Origin: Actinomycetospora sp. NBRC 106375
GTDB taxonomy: Bacteria; Actinomycetota; Actinomycetes; Mycobacteriales; Pseudonocardiaceae
Length of the DNA stretch: 64,000 bases
Assembly (NCBI RefSeq): GCF_030269665.1
Contig: NZ_BSTS01000004.1
Coordinates: forward strand, 248,001-312,000
Direction: 5' to 3'
A program made the position numbers and the translations under genes. The notes under the pieces are model-generated. The model searched no databases and had not been told where the DNA came from. It saw only the letters and a list, made by a program, of their open reading frames with translations. Below, piece by piece: positions 25,912-35,322 of the stretch (within the stretch, counting starts at the first letter, position 1; each line of letters opens with the position of its first letter).

Positions 25912-27456
25912 ATGGAGGCCAGCATCCACCGGTTCGTCCGCCTGTTGCGCATCCGGCAGGTCCGGGTCTCCACCTCGGAGGTCCTCGACGCGATGCGCTG
26001 CGCGCGGGAGCCGGGCGTCCTCGCCGATCGCGAGACGCTCCGGGCGGCGCTGCGGGTCGCCCTGGTCAAGGACATCCGCGACGAGGCGACCTTCGACGAG
26101 ATCTTCGATGCGTACTTCGCGCTGGTGAAGATCGGCGACGAGGACCGCGGGCACGGCCACGGGCACGGGCACGAGGACCTCTCCGACGGCGGCGCGCTCG
26201 AGGAGTTCACGCTGTCCGAGGAGCCCGGCGAGACCCCGCAGCAGGGCCACGACCACGGCAAGCCGGTGTCGATCAAGGACTTCTTCGACCCGGAGGACCT
26301 CGCCGAGCAGTACAACCTGCACCAGGAGGCCAACAAGATCGATCTCGCGTCGATGACCGACGAGATCGTCTTCTCGAAGGACGGCGCCACCGACCAGATC
26401 GGCGCCCAGGACAAGGTGCAGATCGAGACCGACAGCCTGCACGGCGCCGGGCTGCCCGGCGACATCGCGGAGCAGGCCGGCACCAAGGTCGACGCCGACC
26501 TCACCGTCGCCCAGCAGGAGGCGCTGCTGGGCTGGCTGCAGGGTGTCGAGGACGGCATCGACGACGAGGGCGACGAGTCCGACGCGATGGCCCTGCGCCG
26601 CCGGCTGGCCGGGATGCTCGAGAACCTCCCCGAGGCGATCAAGCGCCACCTCGAGAAGCTCATGGAGATCGAGCAGCGCATCGTCGAGGGCGGTGACGGC
26701 GACGAGGAGGCCCACAAGGCCGAGGTCGACCGGGCCGAGGAGCACGAGCGCCAGCAGCTCGAGGACTCGCTGCGGCGGCTGGCCAAGACGCTGCACGGCG
26801 CCCTGACCCACAAGCGGCGCGAGTCCCCGCGCGGGCGCATCGACCCGGGCCGCACGATGCGCCGCAACATGCGCTTCGACGGCGTCCCGTTCCGCCCGGT
26901 CACCGTCGCGCGCGCCGAGGACAAGCCGCGCCTGGTGATCCTCGCCGACGTCTCGCTGTCGGTGCGGGCGACCGCCCGGTTCACGCTGCACCTCGTGCAC
27001 GGCCTGCAGGACATGTTCGGCCAGGTGCGCTCGTTCGCGTTCGTCGCCGACCTCCTCGAGGTCACCGACCTGTTCTCCGACCACACCGTGGAGGACGCCC
27101 TCGGGCTGATCTTCGGCGGCGACATGATCGACGTCGACGCCAACTCCGACTACGGCACGGCGTTCGGCACGTTCCTCGAGGACCACGGGTCGGCGGTCAA
27201 CCGGCGCTCGACGGTGATCGTGCTCGGCGACGGCCGGGGCAACGGCAACGACGCCAACATGGAGGCGTTCGCCGAGATCACCCGGCGGGCGCGCGAGACC
27301 ATCTGGCTGACGCCCGAGCCCCGCTACTCGTGGGGCCTGGGCTCCTGCGACCTGCCGCAGTACGCCGAGTTCGTCGATCGCATCCGGGTCGTCCGCGACC
27401 TCACGGGTCTCTCGGAGGTCAGCCACGACATGGCGGCGGAGATGATCGGGCGATGA
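25912..27456 (+). CDS. VWA (CoxE-like) domain protein with His-rich segment
   Basis: A 514-residue partner of the MoxR ATPase. The N-terminal helical region contains a His-Gly patch (RGHGHGHGHED, about 79-89) and QQGHDHGK, followed by a long charged helical part. The C-terminal VWA domain has the MIDAS motif LADVSLSV (DxSxS), then NRRSTVIVLGDGRGNGND and the CoxE-like ending LPQYAEFVDRIRVVRDLTGL. Paired with MoxR, it probably escorts metal to, or remodels, the methanol dehydrogenase. It starts 33 bp after the moxR stop with GAGAGGAGG upstream, and is followed 20 bp later by the methyltransferase gene. Confidence 0.87.
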   Translation: MEASIHRFVRLLRIRQVRVSTSEVLDAMRCAREPGVLADRETLRAALRVALVKDIRDEATFDEIFDAYFALVKIGDEDRGHGHGHGHEDLSDGGALEEFTLSEEPGETPQQGHDHGKPVSIKDFFDPEDLAEQYNLHQEANKIDLASMTDEIVFSKDGATDQIGAQDKVQIETDSLHGAGLPGDIAEQAGTKVDADLTVAQQEALLGWLQGVEDGIDDEGDESDAMALRRRLAGMLENLPEAIKRHLEKLMEIEQRIVEGGDGDEEAHKAEVDRAEEHERQQLEDSLRRLAKTLHGALTHKRRESPRGRIDPGRTMRRNMRFDGVPFRPVTVARAEDKPRLVILADVSLSVRATARFTLHLVHGLQDMFGQVRSFAFVADLLEVTDLFSDHTVEDALGLIFGGDMIDVDANSDYGTAFGTFLEDHGSAVNRRSTVIVLGDGRGNGNDANMEAFAEITRRARETIWLTPEPRYSWGLGSCDLPQYAEFVDRIRVVRDLTGLSEVSHDMAAEMIGR

Positions 27457-27475
27457 GGGTGGGCCGGAGCCGACC

Positions 27476-28414
27476 GTGACCGGGCTGGCCGACACACCCG
27501 TGCCCGCCGGGGCCGTCCGGATCGACCCCCTGGCCCCGTCCCACCCCGGCCGGTGGGAGGACGACCACGTCGTCGTCTGCCACGTCGACCGCGCGCCGGT
27601 GCCGGTCCGGCTGGTCGCCGCCCGGCCGCCGGAGCGGGTCACCGACCACTTCGAGGTGCACCGGCCCGGCGAGCGCCTGCTCGTGCTGCACCGGCTGCGC
27701 CCCGACGAGCTCGACGACGACATCGCCGGGCTCATCGCCCGCGAGCTCACCGGTGTCGTGACCTCGGCCGGCGACTTCGAGCGGGTGTTCACCGGCGTCG
27801 TGCGCTCGACCGTCAGCGACCCGCTGACCGCGTGGTCGACGTTCTACGCCAACAGCCTCGCCGTGCTGCGCTCACCGCCGCACGACGTGGACCCGGACGT
27901 GGCTCCGGAGTCGTCGCTGGCCGCGTTCGCGCCGGTGCACGAGCGGGCGCTCGTCGAGATCCGCGGACGCACCGTGCTCGACGTCGGCTCGTGCTTCGGC
28001 TTCCTGCCGCTGCGGCTGGCGCAGGAGGGCTTCGACGTCGTCGCGACCGACCACACGCCCGGCACGATGGGCCTGCTCGGTGCCGTGGCCCGCCGGCGCG
28101 GGCAGGCGGTGCGCACCGTCGTCGCGGACGCCCGGACGCTGCCCGCCCGGACCGGCGCGGTCGACACGGTGACCGCCGTGCACCTCCTCGAGCACCTGCC
28201 CCCGGACGACACGGTCCGGGTGCTCGACGAGATGCTGCGCGTCGCCCGGCGCCGCGTCGTGGTCGCCGTGCCCTACGAGGACGTCCCGGAACCCGTGTAC
28301 GGGCACCTGAGGACCTTCGACCACGGCGTCCTGCACGCCCTCGGCGAGCGCACCGGCCACGCCTTCCGCGTCAGCGACGACCACGGGGGCTGGCTGGTGG
28401 TCGACGCGGCCTGA
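27476..28414 (+). CDS. mftM: Mycofactocin oligosaccharide methyltransferase MftM-like
   Basis: A 312-residue SAM-dependent methyltransferase. The N-terminal ~140 residues are family-specific (FERVFTGVVRSTVSDPLTAW). The class I fold then starts LVEIRGRTVLDVGSCFGFLPL, with VVATDHTPGTMG and AVHLLEHLPPDDTVRVLDEM. MftM methylates the second glucose of the mycofactocin glycan in Mycolicibacterium, where it lies near the methanol dehydrogenase locus, as here. The GTG at 27476 is 20 bp from the VWA gene, consistent with one mno-moxR-vwa-mftM operon. The name rests on context and overall architecture. Confidence 0.8.
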   Translation: MTGLADTPVPAGAVRIDPLAPSHPGRWEDDHVVVCHVDRAPVPVRLVAARPPERVTDHFEVHRPGERLLVLHRLRPDELDDDIAGLIARELTGVVTSAGDFERVFTGVVRSTVSDPLTAWSTFYANSLAVLRSPPHDVDPDVAPESSLAAFAPVHERALVEIRGRTVLDVGSCFGFLPLRLAQEGFDVVATDHTPGTMGLLGAVARRRGQAVRTVVADARTLPARTGAVDTVTAVHLLEHLPPDDTVRVLDEMLRVARRRVVVAVPYEDVPEPVYGHLRTFDHGVLHALGERTGHAFRVSDDHGGWLVVDAA

Positions 28415-28419
28415 CGGCG

Positions 28420-28464
28420 ATGTGAGCAGTAGGCCTCGCTATCGCCGTCCATACCGCTCACGTG
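28420..28464. repeat. Palindrome family C, copy 3 (degenerate)
   Basis: ATGTGAGCAGTA at the left and TACCGCTCACGTG at the right face each other across a partly paired centre containing CTAT. It carries the same GTGAGC/GCTCAC ends as the perfect copies. It lies between the convergent methyltransferase and acyl-CoA ligase genes. Confidence 0.65.
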
Positions 28465-28468
28465 CGCG

Positions 28469-29971
28469 TCAGCGCACCTCGTCCGGCGGCACGATCTCGC
28501 GACGGAGGATCTTGCCCGTCGGCCCCTTCGGCAGCTCGTCCAGCAGCCACACGTGGCGCGGGTACTTGTAGGCCGCGACGCGCTCCTTGGCGAACGCCCG
28601 GAGCTCCTCGACGTCGACCTCGGCGCCGGGCCGCAGGGCGACCGCCGCGCCGACCTCCTCGCCGAGGTCGCGGTTCTCGATGCCGACCACGGCCACCTCG
28701 GCGACCGCCGCGTGCTCGTAGAGCGCCTCCTCGATCTCGCGCGGGTAGACGTTGTAACCCCCGCGGATGATCATCTCCTTCTTGCGGTCGACGATGAAGT
28801 AGTAGCCGTCCTCGTCGCGGCGACCGACGTCGCCGGTGCGGAACCAGCCGTCCGGGACGGACTCGGCGGTCGCGTCGGGGCGACCCCAGTAGCCCTTCAT
28901 GAGGCCATCGCCGCGGATGGCGATCTCCCCGGCGTCGTCGCCGGTCACGTCGTTGCCCTCGTCGTCGACCAGGCGCAGCTCCATGCCCTCCACCGGGGTG
29001 CCGACCGAACCCGGCCTGCGCTCCGCGTGGGGGTGGTTGAACGAGGCCACGGGCGAGGTCTCGGAGAGGCCGTAGCCCTCGAGGACGACGCACCCGAACG
29101 TCTCCTCGAACTCGCGGAGCACCTCGACCGGCAGGGCCGAGCCCCCCGAGATGCAGCAGCGCAGGGACGACACGTCGTACTGCTCGCGGTCCTCGACGTG
29201 CAGCAGGCCCGAGTACATGGTGGGCACGCCCTCGAAGACGGTGACCCCGTCGCGCCCGATCATCGTCAGGGCCTTCGCCCCGTCGAAGCGCGGCAGGAGC
29301 GTCAGGCACGCCCCGGTCAGCACCGCGGAGTTGAGCCCGCACGTCAGGCCGAACACGTGGAACAGCGGCAGGCAGCCCATCACCACATCGTCGGTGCTGA
29401 TCTCGATCAGCGTCCGCGCCGAGACCCGGGCGTTCGTCGCCAGGTTCGCGTGGGTCAGCTCGGCGCCCTTGGGGGAGCCGGTGGTGCCGGAGGTGTAGAG
29501 GATGACGGCGGTGTCGTCGTCGCTGCGGTCGACGGGCCCGTCGAGCGGGGACGCCCCCTCGAGCACGCCGTCGTCGGGGCCCGCGGCGCCGACGGCGACC
29601 ACCTCGACGTCCCGGCCCTGCGCCGCCTCGCGCGACGCGTCCGCGGCGTCGTCCCAGGCGAACACCACGGAGATGCCCGCGTCGTCGAGGTAGTACTCGA
29701 TCTCCCGGCCCTTGAGCAGCGGGTTCATCGGGACGACCACGCACCCGGCCATCAGGGCGCCGTAGAAGACGACCGGGAACGCCGGGACGTTCGGGAAGAC
29801 CAGCCCCACGCGGGCACCGGGCTCCAGGCCGCGGGACCGCAGGAACCCCGCGGCCCGGCCCGCGGCGTCGAGGAAGTCGCGGTAGGTCACCGTTTGGTCG
29901 TCGAGGCGGAGGGCCGGCCGGTCACCGTGCTCCTCGGCGGTCTCGACCAGCGCTGTCGCCAGATTCGTCAT
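28469..29971 (-). CDS. Long-chain fatty acid--CoA ligase (AMP-binding)
   Basis: A 500-residue ANL-superfamily enzyme that adenylates a carboxylic acid and transfers it to CoA. The P-loop-like motif is [20 protein letters not shown]. It continues with [13 protein letters not shown], the A5 motif [16 protein letters not shown], the hinge [20 protein letters not shown] and the catalytic Lys near the end ([11 protein letters not shown]). The chain length is not predictable. It appears as a single gene; the NOS gene is upstream on the same strand across 135 bp that include a hairpin. Confidence 0.87.
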   Translation of the reverse strand: MTNLATALVETAEEHGDRPALRLDDQTVTYRDFLDAAGRAAGFLRSRGLEPGARVGLVFPNVPAFPVVFYGALMAGCVVVPMNPLLKGREIEYYLDDAGISVVFAWDDAADASREAAQGRDVEVVAVGAAGPDDGVLEGASPLDGPVDRSDDDTAVILYTSGTTGSPKGAELTHANLATNARVSARTLIEISTDDVVMGCLPLFHVFGLTCGLNSAVLTGACLTLLPRFDGAKALTMIGRDGVTVFEGVPTMYSGLLHVEDREQYDVSSLRCCISGGSALPVEVLREFEETFGCVVLEGYGLSETSPVASFNHPHAERRPGSVGTPVEGMELRLVDDEGNDVTGDDAGEIAIRGDGLMKGYWGRPDATAESVPDGWFRTGDVGRRDEDGYYFIVDRKKEMIIRGGYNVYPREIEEALYEHAAVAEVAVVGIENRDLGEEVGAAVALRPGAEVDVEELRAFAKERVAAYKYPRHVWLLDELPKGPTGKILRREIVPPDEVR

Positions 29972-30061
29972 CGTCGACTCCCGGTGTCAGGGGGTGCGCT
30001 CGTCCATCCCGGCGCGTGGCCGGTCCGGTGCCCCGTTCGGCGCACCGTCAACCCCCGGTCA

Positions 30062-30084
30062 CCGTGTGGCATGCCGCCACACGG
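30062..30084 (-). terminator. Hairpin downstream of the NOS gene
   Basis: CCGTGTGGC-ATGCC-GCCACACGG: perfect 9-bp arms with a 5-nt loop, 22 bp after the NOS stop. There is no T-tract, as is common for actinobacterial terminators. Confidence 0.6.
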
Positions 30085-30106
30085 CCCGACGTGGCGCGCG
30101 GCCCGG

Positions 30107-31747
30107 TCAGACCGGGCAGCCGCGCCCCCGGGCCTTGGCGAGGTCGTCGAGCCGGAACATCGGCCCGGTGTCGGTGGGCTCGTCGTAGTAGCGGTGGAAC
30201 ACCGGGGTGAGGCCGCCGGAGATCGGCGGGACGATCCAGCTCCAGTCGACCGGGCACGTCCGCCCCGCCGCCTCCTCCTTCTCGACGAAGCGCAGGAAGC
30301 GCTGGGACTCGCCGTGGTGGTCGGCGAGCGAGACGCCGGCCTCGTCGAAGGAGTGCTGCACGGCCGCGGTGAGCTCGATCGCCGCGCGGTCGCGCCACAG
30401 GGTGCGGTCGCTCGACGTGTCGAGCCCCATGGCCTCGGCGACGTCGCCCAGCAGGTCGTAGCGGTCGGCGTCGGCGAGGTTGCGCGCGGCGATCTCGGTG
30501 GCCATGTACCAGCCGTTGAACGGCGCGGCCGGGTACGAGATGCCGCCGATGTCCAGGCGCATGTTGCTGATCACCGGCAGGGCGTGCCAGCGCAGGCCCA
30601 GGTCGGCGAACCAGGCGTGCTCGGGATGGGTCAGCTCCACCTCGAGCACCGCGTCGCGCGGCACCTCGAACACCTGCGGACCGTCCGCGGCGTGCTCGCC
30701 GCCGCCGCTGACGACCAGCGGCAGGACGTCGAACTGACCCATCGGGCTCGGCGGCATCCAACCCAGCGAGCGCGCCGTGTCGGTGAACCCGACGTAGCGC
30801 GGGTCGCCCAGCGCCCGGCCACCGGCGCGGTAGCCCGCGTAGCGCACCAGCTGCTCGTTCCAGACCCGCGGGCCCGGGCCGGACGGCCCGTCGGGGGCGA
30901 AGATCGTGATGGTCGAGCGGATGCGACCGCGGCGCGTGGCCTCCCGCAGGTGCCCGACGCACTCGGCGGCCACCTCGTCCGGTGTCGTGACGTGCCGCCG
31001 GTCGCGCAGGTGCAGGCTGCGCCAGTAGAGGCGCCCGATGCAGCGCGCCGAGCTGCGCCACGCCACCCGCGCCCCGAACGCGAGCTCGTCGGCGGTGTGG
31101 ACGTAGGTGCCGGTGCGGGCGATCTCGTCGAGCACCGCGGCGACGCGGGGCTCGACCGGGCCGGCCGCGGGGTTCTCGTCGTTAAAGAGCCGCAGGAACT
31201 CCTCGGCCTCCCGGAGGTCGACCGCCGCCACGGCGGCCGCCGTGGCGGGAGGGGCCGGCGGGGCGGCAGCGTCCGTCCCGTCCGGAGGGACCTCGACCGT
31301 CGTGTGGCCCTCAGGTCGCGCGAAGGGGCGGGTCTCCGAGCCCCACGTGCCGTGGGCGTCGGCCTCACCGGTGGACGGCGCGGGGATCGCGGGGTCGGCG
31401 GTCGTCGTGCCGGCAGCCGGCGTCGCGGACGTCGCCGGAGCCGACGCCGCCGGAGCCGACGCCGCGGACACTGCCGGAGCCGACGCGGGCATGGACACCG
31501 ACGCCGGCGCCGCCGACGCCGATACCGACGCGGCCGGGCCGTGCGCACCGCCGGGGCGCGAGATGCCGTGCGGCGGCGTCCCCGGGCCCGCGGGCGTCAC
31601 CTCGGAGGCCTCGCCGTCACCGGTCGGGTGGGGACGGGGTCGGCGGTCCCGGGGCTGCGGGGTCGGAACCGCGGATGCCGTCGGGCTCGCCGGGATCGCG
31701 GTGTCGTCCTCGGTGCCGACGACATCGAACGCCACGCCGCGCGTCAT
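30107..31747 (-). CDS. nos: Bacterial nitric oxide synthase oxygenase with long Ala/Pro-rich N-terminus
   Basis: A 546-residue NOS oxygenase-type protein (catalytic core from about residue 175). The haem thiolate Cys is in VAWRSSARCIGRLYWRSL. Further NOS blocks are IFAPDGPSGPGPRVWNEQL, RYVGFTDTARSLGWMPP, FNGWYMATEIAARNLAD and the substrate/pterin-side VDWSWIVPPISGGLTPVFHRYY. The enzyme would make NO from L-arginine using an external reductase. The first ~170 residues are low-complexity Ala/Ser/Pro and absent from Bacillus or Deinococcus NOS. The ATG at 31747 has GGAGGTGGC directly upstream; an earlier in-frame GTG (31852) is less likely. A flavohaemoglobin-like gene lies 2 kb away and could detoxify or meter NO. 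Confidence 0.9.
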   Translation of the reverse strand: MTRGVAFDVVGTEDDTAIPASPTASAVPTPQPRDRRPRPHPTGDGEASEVTPAGPGTPPHGISRPGGAHGPAASVSASAAPASVSMPASAPAVSAASAPAASAPATSATPAAGTTTADPAIPAPSTGEADAHGTWGSETRPFARPEGHTTVEVPPDGTDAAAPPAPPATAAAVAAVDLREAEEFLRLFNDENPAAGPVEPRVAAVLDEIARTGTYVHTADELAFGARVAWRSSARCIGRLYWRSLHLRDRRHVTTPDEVAAECVGHLREATRRGRIRSTITIFAPDGPSGPGPRVWNEQLVRYAGYRAGGRALGDPRYVGFTDTARSLGWMPPSPMGQFDVLPLVVSGGGEHAADGPQVFEVPRDAVLEVELTHPEHAWFADLGLRWHALPVISNMRLDIGGISYPAAPFNGWYMATEIAARNLADADRYDLLGDVAEAMGLDTSSDRTLWRDRAAIELTAAVQHSFDEAGVSLADHHGESQRFLRFVEKEEAAGRTCPVDWSWIVPPISGGLTPVFHRYYDEPTDTGPMFRLDDLAKARGRGCPV

Positions 31748-31832
31748 GCCACCTCCGTGTGTCGTGCCGTCCCCGCGCGGCCGCCGGTCCACTCTGCCGG
31801 TCCGGTATCCGGTCCGGATCTCGCCGATCGGA

Positions 31833-32057
31833 TCAATCCCCGGCGTGGTCATCCGAACCTTGATGGTCCGTTCGGTGCAGCCGCACCCGTCCGATCACGC
31901 GCTCGCGACCCCGTCTGCGCTGGTGAGCGGGGTGCGGGAAGGTCGACAACGAAGCGCCGAGCACGATGACCACGAACGAGTACGCGAGGAGGACGAGGGT
32001 CACGCGGTGTCGCGCTCCCGGCTCCGCACGCCCGTCGGCGCCTCGTGACGGCTCCAC
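31833..32057 (-). CDS. Possible small single-helix membrane protein
   Basis: A 74-residue reading frame upstream of NOS on the same strand. One hydrophobic helix (VTLVLLAYSFVVIVLGASL, about 19-37) is followed by a basic tail. It resembles the first helix of a transporter, but no further helices follow in any frame. It may be a leftover or a small membrane peptide. The predicted GTG start has no strong ribosome-binding site. Confidence 0.3.
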   Translation of the reverse strand: MEPSRGADGRAEPGARHRVTLVLLAYSFVVIVLGASLSTFPHPAHQRRRGRERVIGRVRLHRTDHQGSDDHAGD

Positions 32058-32252
32058 AGTGCGGCCACTCTAGAGGGTGGTCCGACCACCACCCGCACAC
32101 ACCGGGGCTTCCGGTGACCGCTCCCGGCACCGGGTCGTCCGCCGCCGGTCGACCAGGTCTGGCACGCTGTCCGATCAACAACGTGTGATGGCCTCGTACA
32201 CAGCGCGTCACGTCGTCGGGGACGGCGCGCCCGCGGGGCCGGGAGGTGCACC

Positions 32253-33260
32253 GTGACGCGAGCCCCGGGGCCCGCGGGCGACGAACCGGACGGCGCAGGG
32301 GCGGCGCACGCCACCCCGCCGCCGGGGAGCGCGTCCGCCGCCGGCCGCGGGACGAGCTGGTGGGACGCACCGACCACGGTCCTGCCCGCCGTCCCCGCGG
32401 CGCCACCGCCGATGTCCGGTTCGGCTGCCGCCGCGGCATTGGACGCGGCCGATGCTGCGGGCTCCCCGAGCGGCACCATCGGCGGGTCGACGGGCGCGGT
32501 GCCGGAGGTCCCGGCGATCGCCGACATCGCGGCGCCCGGCCGCCCGGGGGTCGACGCGGTCGTCGCGCCCGAGGAGCCGGCGTCCCGGCGCCGTCCGCGC
32601 CCGTCGCGCCACATGCGCGCCCGTGCGGACGAGATGGCCCACCTGCTCGCCCGGGCGGCACCCGGGGGGCGGGCCCGCCGCGGGGTGTCGTCGTCGCTGC
32701 CGGCCGCCGCCGCGGTCCTCGCCGCCGTCGCGGTCGGGGGCGTGGGCATCGCGATGGGACTCGACGCCCACCAGGCCGGTCAGCAGCTCGCGCTCCCCGG
32801 CGCGCCGAACGTGCCGGCCGAGCAGACGCCGGTCCCCGAGACGCCGGAGAGCACCGTGCCGACCGTCGACACCGGTGTCGTCGACGCCCTGCAGCCCGCG
32901 CAGCCCGCCCGGGCCGCGACCCGGGCGCCGGGCGCCGGGCCCTCGTCGGCCGCGGCCACCCGGGCGCCGTCCCCCGCGGGACCGCCGCGGGCGACCACCC
33001 CGACCTCCCGCCCGCGAGCGACGAGCACGCCGCGGCCGACGACGAGCAGGCCCCCGTCGTCGTCGCCCACCCCGCGCTCGACCGCCCCGCGCCCGACCCC
33101 GCGCGCGGACGACGACGGCACGACCACCGGTGCCAGCGGCCCGTCCGGGGCGGGGATCCCGGAGCGCGACGCCGCGGTCGCGAACCCCGGCGTCGACGGT
33201 CTCGGCGCCTCGTCGACGCCGTCGTCCCCGTCCGACGGCGGGGACATCACCGCGAACTGA
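32253..33260 (+). CDS. Pro/Ala-rich single-pass membrane protein, unknown
   Basis: A 335-residue low-complexity protein. The cytosolic part (1-140) is Ala/Pro-rich with a basic patch SRRRPRPSRHMRARADEM before one helix (about 148-170; LPAAAAVLAAVAVGGVGIAM). The extracytoplasmic part is Pro/Thr/Ser/Arg-rich (TSRPRATSTPRPTTSRPP). No catalytic domain is recognised. GTG at 32253 follows GGGAGGTGCACC. Upstream, 32058-32252 holds only the short palindrome GGTGGT-CCG-ACCACC (32076-32090). Position between NOS and the globin gene is the sole clue to function. Confidence 0.65.
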   Translation: MTRAPGPAGDEPDGAGAAHATPPPGSASAAGRGTSWWDAPTTVLPAVPAAPPPMSGSAAAAALDAADAAGSPSGTIGGSTGAVPEVPAIADIAAPGRPGVDAVVAPEEPASRRRPRPSRHMRARADEMAHLLARAAPGGRARRGVSSSLPAAAAVLAAVAVGGVGIAMGLDAHQAGQQLALPGAPNVPAEQTPVPETPESTVPTVDTGVVDALQPAQPARAATRAPGAGPSSAAATRAPSPAGPPRATTPTSRPRATSTPRPTTSRPPSSSPTPRSTAPRPTPRADDDGTTTGASGPSGAGIPERDAAVANPGVDGLGASSTPSSPSDGGDITAN

Positions 33261-33832
33261 CGGCCGCCCGGCGACGCTCGCCACCGCCGTCGCGCCCGCA
33301 GATACGGGGAACGGTCGCCGCGCGACGACGGATGACGACGCCGTTCGGCCGTGTCACCCGATCCGGGCGTGAGGAAGTCCCGCTCACCGGGCGTCGCCGT
33401 ACGCTGACCGCACGAACACACGACAGTGCGGCGCGAGGAACGACACGGAGTAGCGTTTCCCGAGCGGGGACAACCGCTAGGGTGGCGCGGCGCCGGGGAG
33501 CCCAGCCATCCGGGACGAGGAGTCGACCAGACGTGACCGCAGCGAGGGACGATCGATCCCTGGCCGGGGGACCGCTCGGCCGCGCCACCGGTGCGCATGA
33601 TCGTGAGTCCGAGGGCCGGACCGGCAGGCCGTGGTACGGCTCGCGCCGCGAGCCCGACGGCTACGAGACCTCGTCCGCTCCCGCAGGGGGCGGCCGTCCC
33701 GGCGGCCCCGGTGAGCACGACAGCTCGGTCTTCGACATCGCCGACGACCGTCGCGACGGACGACTCGACACCGCTGTGTCGTCCGTGCCCGGACCCGGCC
33801 TCCCGGGTTCCCACCGTTCCGAGGGGAGCTCG

Positions 33833-35206
33833 ATGACCTACCCGCCCGGGCCGCACGGTCCCCCCGCCGGCCTGCGCACCCCCTACCCCGGGTCCGCCCC
33901 CGCGGCCGCGCCGCCGCCGCCGTTCACCGGCCGGCACACGGGCCCGCCCTCCGGCCCGACGTCGGTCGGCCCGATCCCGACGGCGCCCCCGCCGCCGATG
34001 CCCTCGCCGCCGGCGACGCCGTCCGTGCCCTCGGCGCCCCCCGGGTCCGACGGCGTCGGCCTGCCCACGCCGCGCGAGGCCGCGTCGAACGACGTCAACG
34101 ACATGGTCTCGATCATCCGGTCGAGCTTCGACGCCGTCGCGCACCGGTCCGACGAGCTGACGCAGCTGTTCTACGGGCTGCTGTTCCGCATCGCGCCCGA
34201 GACCCGCGAGCTGTTCCCGGTCACCATGGAGCTGCAGCGCACCCGGCTGCTGCGGGCGCTCGTGCACGTCGTGCAGATGGTCGACCGCCCCGACGACCTC
34301 TCGGTCTTCCTGCGCCAGCTCGGGCGCGACCACCGCAAGTTCGGGGTCGTCGGCGAGCACTACGACAAGGTCGGCGAGGCGCTCCTCGGCGCGCTGCGCG
34401 AGACCGCCGGGCCGTTGTGGACGCGCGAGGTCGAGGACGCGTGGACCGGCGCCTACGGCATCGTCTCGCAGCTGATGCGCGAGGCCGCCGAGGCCGAACG
34501 CGGCCCCGCGGTGTGGATGGCCCGGGTCATGGAGCACCGCCGTGTCTCCCAGGACCTCGCGGTGGTCCGGGTCCAGACCAGCCAGCCGGTGCCCTACCTG
34601 GCCGGCCAGTACGTCAGCGTCGAGACCCCGCAGCGCCCGCGCATGTGGCGCTCGATGTCCCCGGCGAACGCCCCCGGGCCGGACTGCGTGCTCGAGTTCC
34701 ACGTCCGCACGGTGCCGGGCGGCTGGGTCAGCCGGGCGATCGTCTCCCACGCCCGCGTCGGCGACGTCTGGCGCATCGGCCCGCCCATGGGCCAGATGAC
34801 GCTCGACCCGCGCTCGCAGTCCGACCTGCTCATGGTCGCCGGCGGCACCGGCCTCGCGCCGGCCCGCGCGATCATCGAGCAGCTGGTCACCGAGGGCACC
34901 GACCGCAAGGTCGCCCTGTTCGTCGGCGGACGCAGCTGGGCCGACCTCTACGACATCGACGCCCTGCGCCGCTCCGCGCAGGAGAACCCGTGGCTCACGG
35001 TCGTGCCGGTGGTCGAGGACGACGGTCGCCAGTACGGGGCGGAGACCGGCACGCTCGGCGAGGTCGTGGCGCGCTACGGCGCGTGGGCCGACCGGGAGAT
35101 CACGGTCAGCGGCTCGCCGCCCATGGTGCGCGCGACCGTCGGCGCGCTCCTCGACGTCGGCACGCCGTTCCTCAACATCCACTACGACCCGTACCACACG
35201 GACTGA
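33833..35206 (+). CDS. Flavohaemoglobin-like globin-reductase with Pro-rich N-terminus
   Basis: A 457-residue protein. After a Pro-rich head (1-80), a globin domain (about 88-215; MVSIIRSSFDAVAHRSDEL, LLFRIAPETRELFPVTME) carries the proximal His in GRDHRKFGVVGEHY (about 167). A ferredoxin-reductase part follows: FAD region AGQYVSVETPQRPRMWRSMS and NAD region LLMVAGGTGLAPARAIIEQL, then VSGSPPMVRATVGALL. Such proteins act as NO dioxygenases, turning NO to nitrate. The ATG at 33833 follows GAGGGGAGCTCG; an in-frame GTG at 33533 would add 100 low-complexity residues. The nearby NOS gene supports an NO-linked role. FAD-site residues differ from the usual RxYS. Confidence 0.85.
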   Translation: MTYPPGPHGPPAGLRTPYPGSAPAAAPPPPFTGRHTGPPSGPTSVGPIPTAPPPPMPSPPATPSVPSAPPGSDGVGLPTPREAASNDVNDMVSIIRSSFDAVAHRSDELTQLFYGLLFRIAPETRELFPVTMELQRTRLLRALVHVVQMVDRPDDLSVFLRQLGRDHRKFGVVGEHYDKVGEALLGALRETAGPLWTREVEDAWTGAYGIVSQLMREAAEAERGPAVWMARVMEHRRVSQDLAVVRVQTSQPVPYLAGQYVSVETPQRPRMWRSMSPANAPGPDCVLEFHVRTVPGGWVSRAIVSHARVGDVWRIGPPMGQMTLDPRSQSDLLMVAGGTGLAPARAIIEQLVTEGTDRKVALFVGGRSWADLYDIDALRRSAQENPWLTVVPVVEDDGRQYGAETGTLGEVVARYGAWADREITVSGSPPMVRATVGALLDVGTPFLNIHYDPYHTD

Positions 35207-35219
35207 GCGAGGTCCCGGT

Positions 35220-35275
35220 GTTGCAGCGAACGCGCTGTTCGCTGCTTCTAGACGTCCGAACTCCCCGTTGATCAC
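35220..35275. repeat. Palindromic repeat family B, copy 2 (intergenic)
   Basis: Contains the perfect inverted repeat GCAGCGAAC-GCGCT-GTTCGCTGC (35223-35245), then TTCTAGACGTCCGAACTCCC and CGTTGATCAC. It matches 60492-60545 closely, and 3819-3872 in reverse. It lies between the convergent globin and OsmC genes. A GC-rich hairpin GGCGCCGCCCG..CGGGCGGCGCC (35283-35307) follows and looks like a terminator. Confidence 0.85.
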
Positions 35276-35282
35276 ACACGAA

Positions 35283-35307
35283 GGCGCCGCCCGCCGGGCG
35301 GCGCCTT
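35283..35307. terminator. Bidirectional hairpin between globin and OsmC genes
   Basis: Perfect arms AAGGCGCCGCCCG and CGGGCGGCGCCTT with almost no loop (CC), between two convergent stops, followed on the plus strand by CGTCGTG. A strong terminator-like stem for both strands. Confidence 0.7.
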
Positions 35308-35322
35308 CGTCGTGTCGGTGCC

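Noticed and set aside
32246-33832. Extended N-terminus of the globin protein reaching back over the Pro-rich membrane protein
   Set aside because: The extension overlaps a better-supported gene and is low-complexity. A good ribosome-binding site precedes the ATG at 33833.
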